Shown in pieces: positions 10,112 through 18,087 of a stretch of 64,000 bases of DNA; the first letter of the stretch is position 1; each line of letters opens with the position of its first letter. The translations under genes and the position numbers were made by a program. The DNA comes from Alcaligenaceae bacterium CGII-47 (lineage in GTDB: Bacteria; Pseudomonadota; Gammaproteobacteria; Burkholderiales; Burkholderiaceae_B), in NCBI GenBank assembly GCA_019166125.1, contig JAHTBO010000006.1, forward strand, positions 124,001 to 188,000, given 5' to 3'. The notes under the pieces were generated by a model. The model saw nothing but the letters and a program-made list of their open reading frames with translations, was not told the DNA's origin and made no database searches.

Positions 10112-10188
10112 CGGGGTGTAGCTCAGCCTGGTAGAGTACTGCGTTCGGGACGCAGGAGTCGCATGTTCGAATCATGTCACCCCGACCA
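10112..10188 (+). tRNA. tRNA-Pro, anticodon CGG
   Basis: A 77-base cloverleaf: 7-bp acceptor stem cggggtg/caccccg, D arm, anticodon stem ctgcg/cgcag with loop ttcggga (anticodon CGG at 10146-10148, reads CCG), T arm with gttcgaatc, discriminator A and encoded CCA. It sits between ispB and an intrinsic terminator. Downstream lies a variable region, but I found no second copy of the tRNA 3' end that would mark an integration event. Confidence 0.97.
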
Positions 10189-10199
10189 TATTCCATGAC

Positions 10200-10232
10200 A
10201 AAAAGCCCTGAATTATTCGGGGCTTTTTGTTT
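10200..10232 (+). terminator. intrinsic terminator after tRNA-Pro
   Basis: A 13-bp stem (AAAAAGCCCTGAA against TTCGGGGCTTTTT, one G-U pair) with a TTA loop, running into GTTTT. The A-tract/T-tract symmetry would also let it act on the opposite strand. Confidence 0.9.
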
Positions 10233-10303
10233 TCCTGCTGCCGGGGGGTGTGTATCCGAGGCAAAGATCTCCTTGGAGCGAACAGCGCTCAATCACAAAG
10301 CAA

Positions 10304-10332
10304 TTGACAGAAAATTCACGCCTATGTATCAT
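10304..10332 (+). promoter_or_regulatory. strong sigma-70 promoter of the acyl-CoA/TRAP operon
   Basis: A consensus -35 TTGACA (10304-10309), a 17-bp spacer and -10 TATCAT (10327-10332; 5 of 6), ending 28 bp before the first gene. A promoter this close to consensus is usually held down by a repressor, which fits the palindrome just downstream. Confidence 0.8.
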
Positions 10333-10335
10333 TTG

Positions 10336-10349
10336 TTCATAACTATGAA
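10336..10349 (+). promoter_or_regulatory. palindromic operator candidate at the transcription start
   Basis: Inverted repeat TTCATA-AC-TATGAA starting 4 bp after the -10 box, so a bound protein would block initiation. The IclR gene at the end of the operon is the natural candidate. No second copy was seen in front of the IclR gene. Confidence 0.5.
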
Positions 10350-10360
10350 TAAAGGAGACA

Positions 10361-10846
10361 GTGTTGGCTGCTACTTCCAACGAATTACCTATCGTCGGCC
10401 TAGGCATACCCTTTGAGGAATGGACGATAGGTCGAAGGTTCCGTACCGTCGGCCGCACGGTTACCGAAGCAGATATAACGAATTTCGTCTGTGTGACCGG
10501 CATGCTCGAAGTGCTCTTCACCAACATTGACTACCTCGAAAAGGAATCCCTCATCAAGGGCAGGCTGGCACCTGGCGCCTTGGTTTATAGCTTTGCCGAA
10601 GGCTTGCTCATGCAGTCAGTCATGCAGCACACCGGCTTGGCGTTCCTCGGTATGGAACTGAAGGTGATCAAGCCTGTTTTTGCAGGCGACACTATCCATG
10701 TGCAGTGCGAAGTCACAGAGGCCAGGTCAACGTCCAAACCCGGTCGGGGCATTGTCACTGCCCTGAATAACGTCGTAAACCAGCACGATGACATCGTCTT
10801 GGCCTACACCGCAACGCGAATGGTCAAGCGATTCGATAATAAGTAG
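10361..10846 (+). CDS. MaoC-like hotdog-fold dehydratase/thioesterase family protein
   Basis: A 161-residue protein with the MaoC dehydratase-like layout: an N-terminal FEEWTIGRRF strand, TVTEADITNFVCVTG (where true hydratases carry the active-site Asp and nearby His), then LAPGALVYSFAEGLL and the strand pair GMELKVIKPVFAGDTIHV. In canonical (R)-hydratases the motif is D-x4-H; here the matching stretch reads DITNFVCVTG with no His, so the hydratase activity is doubtful or altered. The start is GTG 10361, or TTG 10364, which is better spaced from GGAG at 10354-10357. First gene of the operon; the substrate is probably the CoA thioester made by the ligase downstream. Confidence 0.75.
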   Translation: MLAATSNELPIVGLGIPFEEWTIGRRFRTVGRTVTEADITNFVCVTGMLEVLFTNIDYLEKESLIKGRLAPGALVYSFAEGLLMQSVMQHTGLAFLGMELKVIKPVFAGDTIHVQCEVTEARSTSKPGRGIVTALNNVVNQHDDIVLAYTATRMVKRFDNK

Positions 10847-10896
10847 AGACGCTACACGCGCAAATAGTTTTCATACATCCTAAATGAGGAGTAGAC

Positions 10897-11886
10897 ATGA
10901 AGCACATGATGCTAGCCGTTGCCAGCTTAGGCTTGGTCGCCGCTTTAAGTTCCGGGACCGCCCGCAGCGAAACCGTTATTCCGCTGGCCACATGGGGCGG
11001 TACCAACCACGTAAATATTCGTCACTTTGTGCCCGCGTTAGAGGAAGCCATCAAGGCCACCAAGCCCAATGAGCTAGTATTGCAGCACTTCCCCGGTGGG
11101 CAGCTGGGTCAGGACAAGGACATGCCGGTGGCCATCCCCACCGGCCAGGTGAAGCTGGCATGGATTACTGTCAATGGCTGGACCGGCACCGTCCAGGATA
11201 CGCGGATCATGGATGCCCCGACCGGGCTGACCATGTCGCAGCTAGACGAGTTGATCGATCGTCCTGACGGTTTGATGTCTGTTCTGCAGAAGAAATTCGA
11301 AGAAAAAAACACCGTGTTGATGGGTCTTGCCGACCTTGGACCTCCGGCTATCGTATCCAAAACCTCCATCAAATCACCGGCCGACTTCAAGGGAAAAAAG
11401 GTCCGGGTGTTTTCAGAGGGGTTAGCGGAAGCTGTCCGGGCATTCGGCGGCTCACCGGTCAGTCTTCCATTCTCGGATATTTACTCGGCCATGCAGTACG
11501 GCACGGTTGATGCCGCTATCGTCGGCTTTCAGGGCGTCAACAGCCAGCGCATGTACGAAGTGGCCGAGCATGTGTTGGTACCTGCCTCATTCTTGGGCAC
11601 CACCATGATGGGCTGGGCTGCCAATAAGCAATGGCTTGCCAGCTTGCCTGACCAGGACCGTAATGCTTTCATAAAAGCCATGGATATAGCGTCGCATGAG
11701 AACCGCAAGGCTGTCGTTTCCGAAATTGACGAGCTGGCCAAGGACTACGAAAAGCGCGGCATGACCGTCACCTTCCTCGCGCCCGATCAGCCTGAATACG
11801 CTCAGTGGAAGGAGGCGACACAACCCTTGCTCCAGGCCATCCTTGACAAGCTCAGCCCAGACGTAGCGGCATTGTTCAAAAAATAG
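10897..11886 (+). CDS. TRAP transporter substrate-binding protein (DctP family)
   Basis: Periplasmic solute receptor of a TRAP importer, usually for organic acids. 329 residues, with a Sec signal peptide (MKHMMLAVASLGLVAAL, cleavage near ARS-E at residue 25). The domain marks are FPGGQLGQDKDMP, FKGKKVRVFSEGLAEAVRAFGGSPV (which contains the conserved ligand-binding region), PFSDIYSAMQYGTVDAA and the C-terminal helical part. A good ribosome site (TGAGGAG) precedes the ATG. Followed after 9 bp by the small membrane subunit, so all three TRAP subunits are present here. Confidence 0.93.
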   Translation: MKHMMLAVASLGLVAALSSGTARSETVIPLATWGGTNHVNIRHFVPALEEAIKATKPNELVLQHFPGGQLGQDKDMPVAIPTGQVKLAWITVNGWTGTVQDTRIMDAPTGLTMSQLDELIDRPDGLMSVLQKKFEEKNTVLMGLADLGPPAIVSKTSIKSPADFKGKKVRVFSEGLAEAVRAFGGSPVSLPFSDIYSAMQYGTVDAAIVGFQGVNSQRMYEVAEHVLVPASFLGTTMMGWAANKQWLASLPDQDRNAFIKAMDIASHENRKAVVSEIDELAKDYEKRGMTVTFLAPDQPEYAQWKEATQPLLQAILDKLSPDVAALFKK

Positions 11887-11895
11887 GGGTCCTCA

Positions 11896-12441
11896 ATGGC
11901 GTCCATGCAACAACGGCACGTTCTGATCAGTATGGTCCGCGCTCTCGACAAACTGGGAAGCGCGGGCGGTGTTGTTGCCACTCTGACTATCTGGCTATTG
12001 GCCATCACCGTCACCTACGACGTGGTTCTACGTAGCATAGGCGCTCCAACGCTGTGGGCCTCGGAAGTCAGCATTTATCTTATGGTCGCCATGGCCTTTT
12101 TGGGCATCGGTGCGACCCAGAGCGTGGACGGCCATTTTCGGGTGACTTTCGTGCGCGACCTCTGTCCGCCCGTAGTGAGAACGGCATTTGACCTGCTCAG
12201 CCTGGCCGCCAATCTCGTCTTTGCAGCAGGATTCACGTATGGCGCCTGGAAGCTGGTTTCTTTTTCCATCCTGCTTGGCTTTAAAACGCCCACCATACTG
12301 GAAGTCCCCATGTGGCTACTACAAGGTTTGCTTCTGGTGGGGGGCGTACTGCTTATATTGGCCAATACCCGGGATGTTCTCCGGTTCATCATGGAAGGCC
12401 ACAAGGCCCGTGATGGAAAAAGCTCCAGCGAAGTGATCTGA
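11896..12441 (+). CDS. TRAP transporter small membrane subunit (DctQ family)
   Basis: A 181-residue, four-helix membrane protein. It shows the family pattern of a first helix with VATLTIWLLAITVTYDVVLR, then WASEVSIYLMVAMAFLGIG and the PMWLLQGLLLVGGVLLIL final pair. DctQ couples the receptor to the large permease. The gene sits 2 bp before the permease gene and is co-translated with it. Confidence 0.9.
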   Translation: MASMQQRHVLISMVRALDKLGSAGGVVATLTIWLLAITVTYDVVLRSIGAPTLWASEVSIYLMVAMAFLGIGATQSVDGHFRVTFVRDLCPPVVRTAFDLLSLAANLVFAAGFTYGAWKLVSFSILLGFKTPTILEVPMWLLQGLLLVGGVLLILANTRDVLRFIMEGHKARDGKSSSEVI

Positions 12442-12443
12442 CC

Positions 12444-13730
12444 ATGGAACTTATCGCGATCGGTGTCATCGGATTTTTCGTTCTGTCCTTGATCCTCAGC
12501 ATTCCAGTCTTTGTCGCTATGGGCCTGAGCGCGGTGGTGGGCAGCTACTTTCTGGGCGACATCAATATCTTTCAGGACGCCGCCTTAAACGCATACAACT
12601 CCTTGAACAGCTTCGTACTGCTGGCGGTCCCGCTTTACATACTGGCAGGGGCGCTGCTTGAGCAAACCGGTCTGTCCAATCGACTGTTCACCTTTGCCGC
12701 ATCGCTGGTGTCTTCTATTCGAGGCGGTTTGGGCGTCGCCACGGTCATTGCTTCGGCTATTTTTGCCGCCATTTCGGGCTCGAGTGTCGCGACGGCCGCG
12801 ACGATAGGTCTGGTGGCCATACCGATACTCACCGCTAACGGCTACCCTGGCGGGCGCTCTGGAGCCTTGGTTGCGGCGGGCGGAACGCTGGGTATTCTTA
12901 TTCCGCCCTCTATCGCGCTGCTGCTCTATGGCGTACTCACCGACCAGTCCATTGGTGCACTGTTTGTGGCCGGCGTGGTGCCGGGCATTGCGCTGGCCAC
13001 AGTGATGGCTCTCTACACGATAGTCGTCAATCCTAGGGACCCAGGCGCAAAGCAAGCGAGCGTCAAGGAGATCCTCAAAGCGTCCGTCGACGCGGGCGCG
13101 ATCTTGCTGCTTCCGATACTCATTTTCTATGGGATCTATTCCGGGCTCGCAACCGCCACCGAAGTCGCGGCGCTCGCCGTTCTCTATACGGTGATAGTGG
13201 GCCTGCTGTCACGCACGCTGACCCTTAAAAAGTTTTATCAAGCCGGCCTGACGGCCACGCATGCCTCCGTCATGATCTTTATGCTCGTGGCGTTTGGCGC
13301 TTTGATGACGCACTTTTTAACTGTCACACGGGTACCCCAGGCCCTGACGGAACTGATCTCCGGTTCAGGGCTGGGCTACTTCGGCACCATCTCGCTGATG
13401 ATCGCTTTTTATATTGTGTTGGGGATGTTCCTCGAAGCCCTCTCCATGATGTTGATCACCATACCAATATTGTTCCCGGTTGCGATGGCCATAGGCATGG
13501 ACCCCCTGGCGTTCGGGATCTTTGTTGTGCTGGCCATTGAAATCGCTCAGATCACCCCTCCAGTCGGCATTAACCTTTTCACCGTCTCCCAAATCGCGAA
13601 GATCCCGTTCGAGGACATCATCAAATCCATTGTTCCCTACGTGGTGATGGCGATCCTGATGATATATGCCGTCGCCTATTGGCAGGAGATCGCAACGTGG
13701 CTGCCCCGAACTATGGAGTACAAACAATGA
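12444..13730 (+). CDS. TRAP transporter large permease (DctM family)
   Basis: A 428-residue sodium-coupled permease with about 12 membrane helices. Characteristic stretches are FVLLAVPLYILAGALLEQ, ASAIFAAISGSSVATAATIG, the AAGGTLGILIPPSIALLLYG hairpin and the mirrored EIAQITPPVGINLFTV hairpin near the end. The last codons overlap the start of the acyl-CoA dehydrogenase by 4 bp (ATGA), tying uptake to catabolism. Confidence 0.94.
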   Translation: MELIAIGVIGFFVLSLILSIPVFVAMGLSAVVGSYFLGDINIFQDAALNAYNSLNSFVLLAVPLYILAGALLEQTGLSNRLFTFAASLVSSIRGGLGVATVIASAIFAAISGSSVATAATIGLVAIPILTANGYPGGRSGALVAAGGTLGILIPPSIALLLYGVLTDQSIGALFVAGVVPGIALATVMALYTIVVNPRDPGAKQASVKEILKASVDAGAILLLPILIFYGIYSGLATATEVAALAVLYTVIVGLLSRTLTLKKFYQAGLTATHASVMIFMLVAFGALMTHFLTVTRVPQALTELISGSGLGYFGTISLMIAFYIVLGMFLEALSMMLITIPILFPVAMAIGMDPLAFGIFVVLAIEIAQITPPVGINLFTVSQIAKIPFEDIIKSIVPYVVMAILMIYAVAYWQEIATWLPRTMEYKQ

Positions 13731-14917
13731 CCGCAGATATTTTGACCATGGATCGCGAAGCGCTATGGCCCGCTTGTGTGAATGCGCAGTATGTCCATAG
13801 ACTTCGCGCCTATGCGGACCACAATATTGCCCCCTTTGCCGACCAGATAGACCGCGACGATGTCTATCCCGTCGCCATTCTGAAGGATATGGCCCAACAG
13901 GGATACAACACGGCGGCACTGTCTGCGACCATGGGGGGCCAAGGGCTGGGCTACCCACACGTAGCTGCCATATTCGAAGAAGTCGGTGCGGCGAGCGCAG
14001 CCGTCGGTATCTCGCTGATCACCATCTATCAAGCTCAGACCATGATCAACCTGTTCGGACAAGACAGCTTGCGCCAACGCTACTTGCCCGCTTTCGCACA
14101 GGGATTGCTATCGTCCTACGCACTGACCGAGGCAAGTCACGGTAGTGATATCCGAACCTTGGAAACCAAAGCGCATCGACAAGGAGATGAGTGGATCGTC
14201 CACGGCGAAAAGCACTTTATTACCTCGGCTACGGCGGCAGAGCTTTTCGTCATCCTGGCAGAAACGGAAGTTGGCGTATCGGTTTTCGCTGTTCCGCGGG
14301 ACGCGGCAGGGCTATCGATGTACGAGGGGCCGAACTCCGCCACATTTGGATTGCGCAACGGCCCTCACATGAACGTCAAACTGGATAACGTGCGCTTGCC
14401 CCTGGACCACATGATAGGCCAGGAAGGGAAAGGCGTGCGGCAGGCCGTAACTGTGCTGAACTATTCACGCACCATGGCCGGAGCAATTAGTTTGGGCGTT
14501 GCGCGCGCCGCCTTTGAGGGCGCATTGACGTTTGCGCGTGACCGCAAGGCTTTCGATCAGCGCGTCTTGGATTTCCAGGGCATCCAGTGGTATTTCGCCG
14601 ACATGCTGACAGAAATCGACGCCGCAAGGCTGCTGATTTACCGCGCAGCAACGGCGCTTGATTCGAACGACCAAATTTCGCGTTGGGGCAGTGAAGCGAA
14701 GCTAAAGGCCTGCGCCATAGCCACCCAGATAGCGTCGCAAGCGGCTCAGATTTGCGGGGCGTACGGCATTATGGTCAACGCTCCCTTTGGCCGCTATCTT
14801 CGGGATGCGAAAGCGTACGAGATTGCAGGTGGTTCGAGCGAAATTCTCAAAAACACCATAGGCAAAGCGTTGATGCCCATTATTGGTATCAGTCGGTCGA
14901 CCAAGACGGTTAAATGA
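13727..14917 (+). CDS. acyl-CoA dehydrogenase family flavoprotein
   Basis: A 396-residue FAD enzyme that oxidises an acyl-CoA to the 2,3-enoyl-CoA. It has the helical N-terminal domain, the middle flavin-contact stretch YALTEASHGSDI and WIVHGEKHFITSA, and the C-terminal helical domain with RDRKAFDQ and IASQAAQICGAYGI. The catalytic base is probably the Glu in AKAYEIAGGSSEI near residue 366. ATG 13727 overlaps the permease stop (ATGA), which is why it was preferred to the frame open from 13679. The gene overlaps the ligase by 4 bp. Substrate chain type is unknown. Confidence 0.92.
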   Translation: MTADILTMDREALWPACVNAQYVHRLRAYADHNIAPFADQIDRDDVYPVAILKDMAQQGYNTAALSATMGGQGLGYPHVAAIFEEVGAASAAVGISLITIYQAQTMINLFGQDSLRQRYLPAFAQGLLSSYALTEASHGSDIRTLETKAHRQGDEWIVHGEKHFITSATAAELFVILAETEVGVSVFAVPRDAAGLSMYEGPNSATFGLRNGPHMNVKLDNVRLPLDHMIGQEGKGVRQAVTVLNYSRTMAGAISLGVARAAFEGALTFARDRKAFDQRVLDFQGIQWYFADMLTEIDAARLLIYRAATALDSNDQISRWGSEAKLKACAIATQIASQAAQICGAYGIMVNAPFGRYLRDAKAYEIAGGSSEILKNTIGKALMPIIGISRSTKTVK

Positions 14918-16437
14918 GTACCATTAGCTCCAAGCTTCATGAGCAGGCCCAGCGCAATGGTGCCACGACGGCCATTGTGTTTGACGAAGCGACGTTCACA
15001 TGGTCGGAACTACGCGATCTATCTCTCAAGACATCTTCGATGCTGCGTGAGCGCGGGGTCAAACAAGGTGATCGTGTCGCGCTGCTCTGCGGCAACCGCC
15101 CCGCGTTCCTCATTGCCTGGTTTGCCATCGCCAATATCGGGGCCATCACGGTCTCGATCAATACTGGTTTGGTCGGCGACGGCCTGCGTTATCCGATCGT
15201 TCAGAGTGAAGCAACGACTATCGTCATCGAGGGCGCTCTGCTTCGCGACAAGGCCAACGATCTGGGCGATCTTCTGACGACGCGTCAGGTGATAGGATTC
15301 GACGATGAAGACGAACTGATATCCATCGTCGCGCCGTTTGATGCGGACGCTGTCTATGACGGCAAAGGGTCTGATCCGGTCAGTATCATTTATACCTCTG
15401 GCACGACGGGACGCCCGAAGGGGGTTCTGAACTGCCACGAAGCGTTTTTGGCTAGCGGTTACTGGATGGTGGACCGGTTGGCGATTACCGCCGATGATCG
15501 AATTATGGTCTTTTTGCCGCTCTTTCATACCAACCCGCAGATGTATGCCGTGATGTCAGCGTTGGAGACTGGCTGCACCATCATACTTAGGCCCCGGTTT
15601 TCCGTTAGCAAGTTCTTCGACGAAGCCCGCCGCTTTCAGTGCACCATGTTCACCTATGTGGGTACGGTATTGTCCATGTTGACCAGCCGCTTGAGGGAGC
15701 CTTGCCACAACCACAGCATCACGCGTTGTATGGGCGGGGGTTGCCCATCCGGTGTGTGGAGCATCGTGCAGGAGCGCTTTGGAATCCAGCCCTACGAGCT
15801 CTATGGTATGACCGAGATTGGGGGTTGGGTAACAAGCAACAGTACAAAAGACTATCGCTTTGGCTCTTGCGGCAAGGCGCGCCCCGATGTTGCCGTGCGT
15901 ATCGTCGACGATCAGGACGAGCTCGTGCCACCTGGATCGACGGGAGAAATTGTTGTTCGACCTGAACGCCCCTTCGTCCTCCTGCTGGGCTACTGGAACG
16001 ATCCAAAAACTACCTGGGAATCGTCTCAAAACCTGTGGTTCCACACGGGTGATGTGGGCCTGATGGACGAGGATGGCTACTTGTACTTTAAAGGGCGGCT
16101 CAAAGAGATCATTCGACGCGGCGGCGAGAATATCTCACCCTTTGAACTTGAAATTGCCCTGCTGGATTATCCGGATATTAAGGACGCCGCAGTCGTTGGC
16201 GTGCCTGATGCAATTTACGGTGAGGAAATTAAGGCGGTCATTGTTCCCAAGCGGCCCTTTGCCCCTGCCTCGCTCGTTGATTTCCTAAAGACCCGAGTCG
16301 CCGTCTATATGATTCCCCGTTACGTCCAATTCGCGCAGACCATACCCAGGACGGAAACGCAGAAAATACAGCGACACCTCCTCCAGCAGGACAACGCTGG
16401 GGTCATCGACCTGAACAGGGAGGTTAGCGATGCCTAA
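14914..16437 (+). CDS. AMP-forming acyl-CoA ligase
   Basis: A 507-residue ANL-superfamily enzyme that activates a carboxylic acid with ATP and CoA. Motifs in order: phosphate loop IYTSGTTGRPKG (about residues 162-173), YGMTEIGG, TGDVGLMDEDGYLYFKGR hinge region, KEIIRRGGENISPFE, and a C-terminal PRTETQKIQR in which the lysine that catalyses adenylation is retained although the usual Gly before it is Gln. Overlaps both neighbours (4 and 8 bp). It should act on the acid taken up by the TRAP system, feeding the dehydrogenase. Closest in layout to short-chain or crotonobetaine-type ligases, but specificity is not readable. Confidence 0.92.
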   Translation: MSTISSKLHEQAQRNGATTAIVFDEATFTWSELRDLSLKTSSMLRERGVKQGDRVALLCGNRPAFLIAWFAIANIGAITVSINTGLVGDGLRYPIVQSEATTIVIEGALLRDKANDLGDLLTTRQVIGFDDEDELISIVAPFDADAVYDGKGSDPVSIIYTSGTTGRPKGVLNCHEAFLASGYWMVDRLAITADDRIMVFLPLFHTNPQMYAVMSALETGCTIILRPRFSVSKFFDEARRFQCTMFTYVGTVLSMLTSRLREPCHNHSITRCMGGGCPSGVWSIVQERFGIQPYELYGMTEIGGWVTSNSTKDYRFGSCGKARPDVAVRIVDDQDELVPPGSTGEIVVRPERPFVLLLGYWNDPKTTWESSQNLWFHTGDVGLMDEDGYLYFKGRLKEIIRRGGENISPFELEIALLDYPDIKDAAVVGVPDAIYGEEIKAVIVPKRPFAPASLVDFLKTRVAVYMIPRYVQFAQTIPRTETQKIQRHLLQQDNAGVIDLNREVSDA

Positions 16438-17224
16438 GACAGCTCGCGGTTTGCATTACAGAGTGGATGACGTCCGGGCACCGTGGTGCCAGGCAGGAGC
16501 ACCCGTGCTGTTTCATCATGGGATCGGTACTAGCTTGGGCATCTGGAGCGACTGGATTCCCATTGTTGCCGCGCGGCATCCCGCTCTACGTTTTGATATG
16601 CGGGGTTTTGGGCGGTCAGTTATTCCACCTCGAGATCACGTGTGGTCATTAGAAGAAATGACGAATGATGTTTGGGAGGTCATCGACAATGCGGGCTACG
16701 ACGCGGTGCATCTCGTTGGCGAATCGTTCGGTGCTACAGTCGTTATCGCTGCCGCGATCACTCGTCCCGAGCGAGTCCTGTCGCTACGCATACTAAACGG
16801 CACCTATAAAGGCAAGGGCTTAGGGGAACTCGCGTACTGGGTCGACCAGTTTGCGGCGGGAGACTCCCTCGCCTGGGGCAAGCGAATGATGGAGAATCGC
16901 TTTGCGCCCGACGTAGCACCGTCGGCAGCACTGACGTGGTTCGAACGTGAACAAGAATACACCTTGCCCCACGTGGCTATGGGTTTGGGGATGGTCCTGG
17001 CCGAAACAGACCTCAGCGCCGGCCTAAAAACCTTGAATGCGCCCTTATCGATAGTGTTGCCGGATGCAAGCCCTTTTGTCCCCGTTGAACATGGCCGGGA
17101 AATGGTTCGCTTGGCCAATCGCGCTACCCTGCGGATCGTGGCGGGAGTCAAGCACGGCCTGCCGTTTTCGCATGCACACCAGGAGGCGCAGGATCTCCTG
17201 GTCGCCTTAAGTGCGTTTGAGTAG
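16430..17224 (+). CDS. alpha/beta-fold hydrolase
   Basis: A 264-residue soluble hydrolase. The catalytic triad can be placed: nucleophile Ser in GESFG (about residue 104), Asp in VLPDASPFVP (about 205) and His in GVKHGLPFSH (about 243). The oxyanion loop HHGIGTS lies near residue 27. The size and shape resemble 3-oxoadipate enol-lactonases and meta-cleavage hydrolases, but this is only a family likeness. It overlaps the ligase by 8 bp and is the last enzyme of the operon; it could open a lactone or ester, or release the acid that enters the pathway. Confidence 0.85.
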   Translation: MPKTARGLHYRVDDVRAPWCQAGAPVLFHHGIGTSLGIWSDWIPIVAARHPALRFDMRGFGRSVIPPRDHVWSLEEMTNDVWEVIDNAGYDAVHLVGESFGATVVIAAAITRPERVLSLRILNGTYKGKGLGELAYWVDQFAAGDSLAWGKRMMENRFAPDVAPSAALTWFEREQEYTLPHVAMGLGMVLAETDLSAGLKTLNAPLSIVLPDASPFVPVEHGREMVRLANRATLRIVAGVKHGLPFSHAHQEAQDLLVALSAFE

Positions 17225-17299
17225 CCGCAGACTCGCCAAGCCTATAATCCGTCGCGTGGATAATCGAACCAATACTCTCCTACGTATTTATGGACGTCT

Positions 17300-18046
17300 A
17301 TGATTGTCAAGCAAGTCCAGTACGCATTCCAGATTCTGGAGTTCTTTGCAGAACGCCGAAGCCCGACGACCTTATCGGAGATTTCCAATCATTTTGGCTG
17401 GCCTCGTTCGAGTACCTTCAACTTGATCGAGACTTTGAGCCACGGCGGTTATCTATACGAGCCAAAGTATCGAGCGGGCTACTATCCGTCCCGAAAACTG
17501 TTCAAGCTGGCTCACCAAACTATTGTTGATGGCCCCATTTCCGAACGGCTACGCGCTTCGGTAGTCAATGTTGCTGCGCGGTCCGATGAAACCGCAGGGC
17601 TTTGCGCGTTATCGGGGCCGCATACCATATTTGTTGAAGTTGTCGAATCAAGTTCGCCGATACGGTACTTTGCCCAGGTCGGGCAGCGCGTTCCGACCCA
17701 AGCGACCTCCGCGGGTCGGGCGTTGCTGACCATGCTGCCGAGGAGGGAGCGCACCGCCATACTGCGCAAGTGTGAGTTGACGCGTTACGCACCGGACACC
17801 TTGATGAGTATCGACGAAATAGACGCTGAAGTAGAAGCCTCCAAAGCACGCGGTTGGGCGCAAAACGTCAACGGATTCGAACCCGAACTCGTGGGCTTGG
17901 CCGTACCCATGCCCCTTGGTGAAAGGCAGTTCTCCCTTTTGGTCGCCGGCCCATCCTACCGCATGCTGGATCGCATCCCTGAGTTGGTGAAAGTCCTGTT
18001 GGACGAAGTTGCCTGCTACATGCAAGAGCGTGGGGAACACGAGTGA
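17300..18046 (+). CDS. IclR-family transcriptional regulator
   Basis: A 248-residue regulator with an N-terminal winged helix-turn-helix (residues 1-65, with TTLSEISNHFGWPRSSTFNLI as recognition region) and a C-terminal effector domain (ESSSPIRYFAQVGQRVPTQATSAGRALL). It follows the catabolic operon after 75 bp, in which a perfect TATAAT occurs at 17243-17248 without a good -35 box, so it may have its own weak start. IclR proteins often control the neighbouring catabolic genes; the palindrome at 10336-10349 is a possible target. Confidence 0.92.
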   Translation: MIVKQVQYAFQILEFFAERRSPTTLSEISNHFGWPRSSTFNLIETLSHGGYLYEPKYRAGYYPSRKLFKLAHQTIVDGPISERLRASVVNVAARSDETAGLCALSGPHTIFVEVVESSSPIRYFAQVGQRVPTQATSAGRALLTMLPRRERTAILRKCELTRYAPDTLMSIDEIDAEVEASKARGWAQNVNGFEPELVGLAVPMPLGERQFSLLVAGPSYRMLDRIPELVKVLLDEVACYMQERGEHE

Positions 18047-18065
18047 GGGCGTACCGCGGACGCCC
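18047..18065 (+). terminator. hairpin between convergent iclR and hipA genes
   Basis: GGGCGT and ACGCCC form a perfect 6-bp stem with a 7-base loop, directly after the IclR stop. There is no T tract, so it is at best a weak terminator. Confidence 0.3.
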
Positions 18066-18087
18066 AAGTCCTGCAACGGGTCAGTGC

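Noticed and set aside
10112-10188. tRNA-Pro as a proven island attachment site
   Set aside because: No repeat of the tRNA 3' end and no integrase gene was found in the window.
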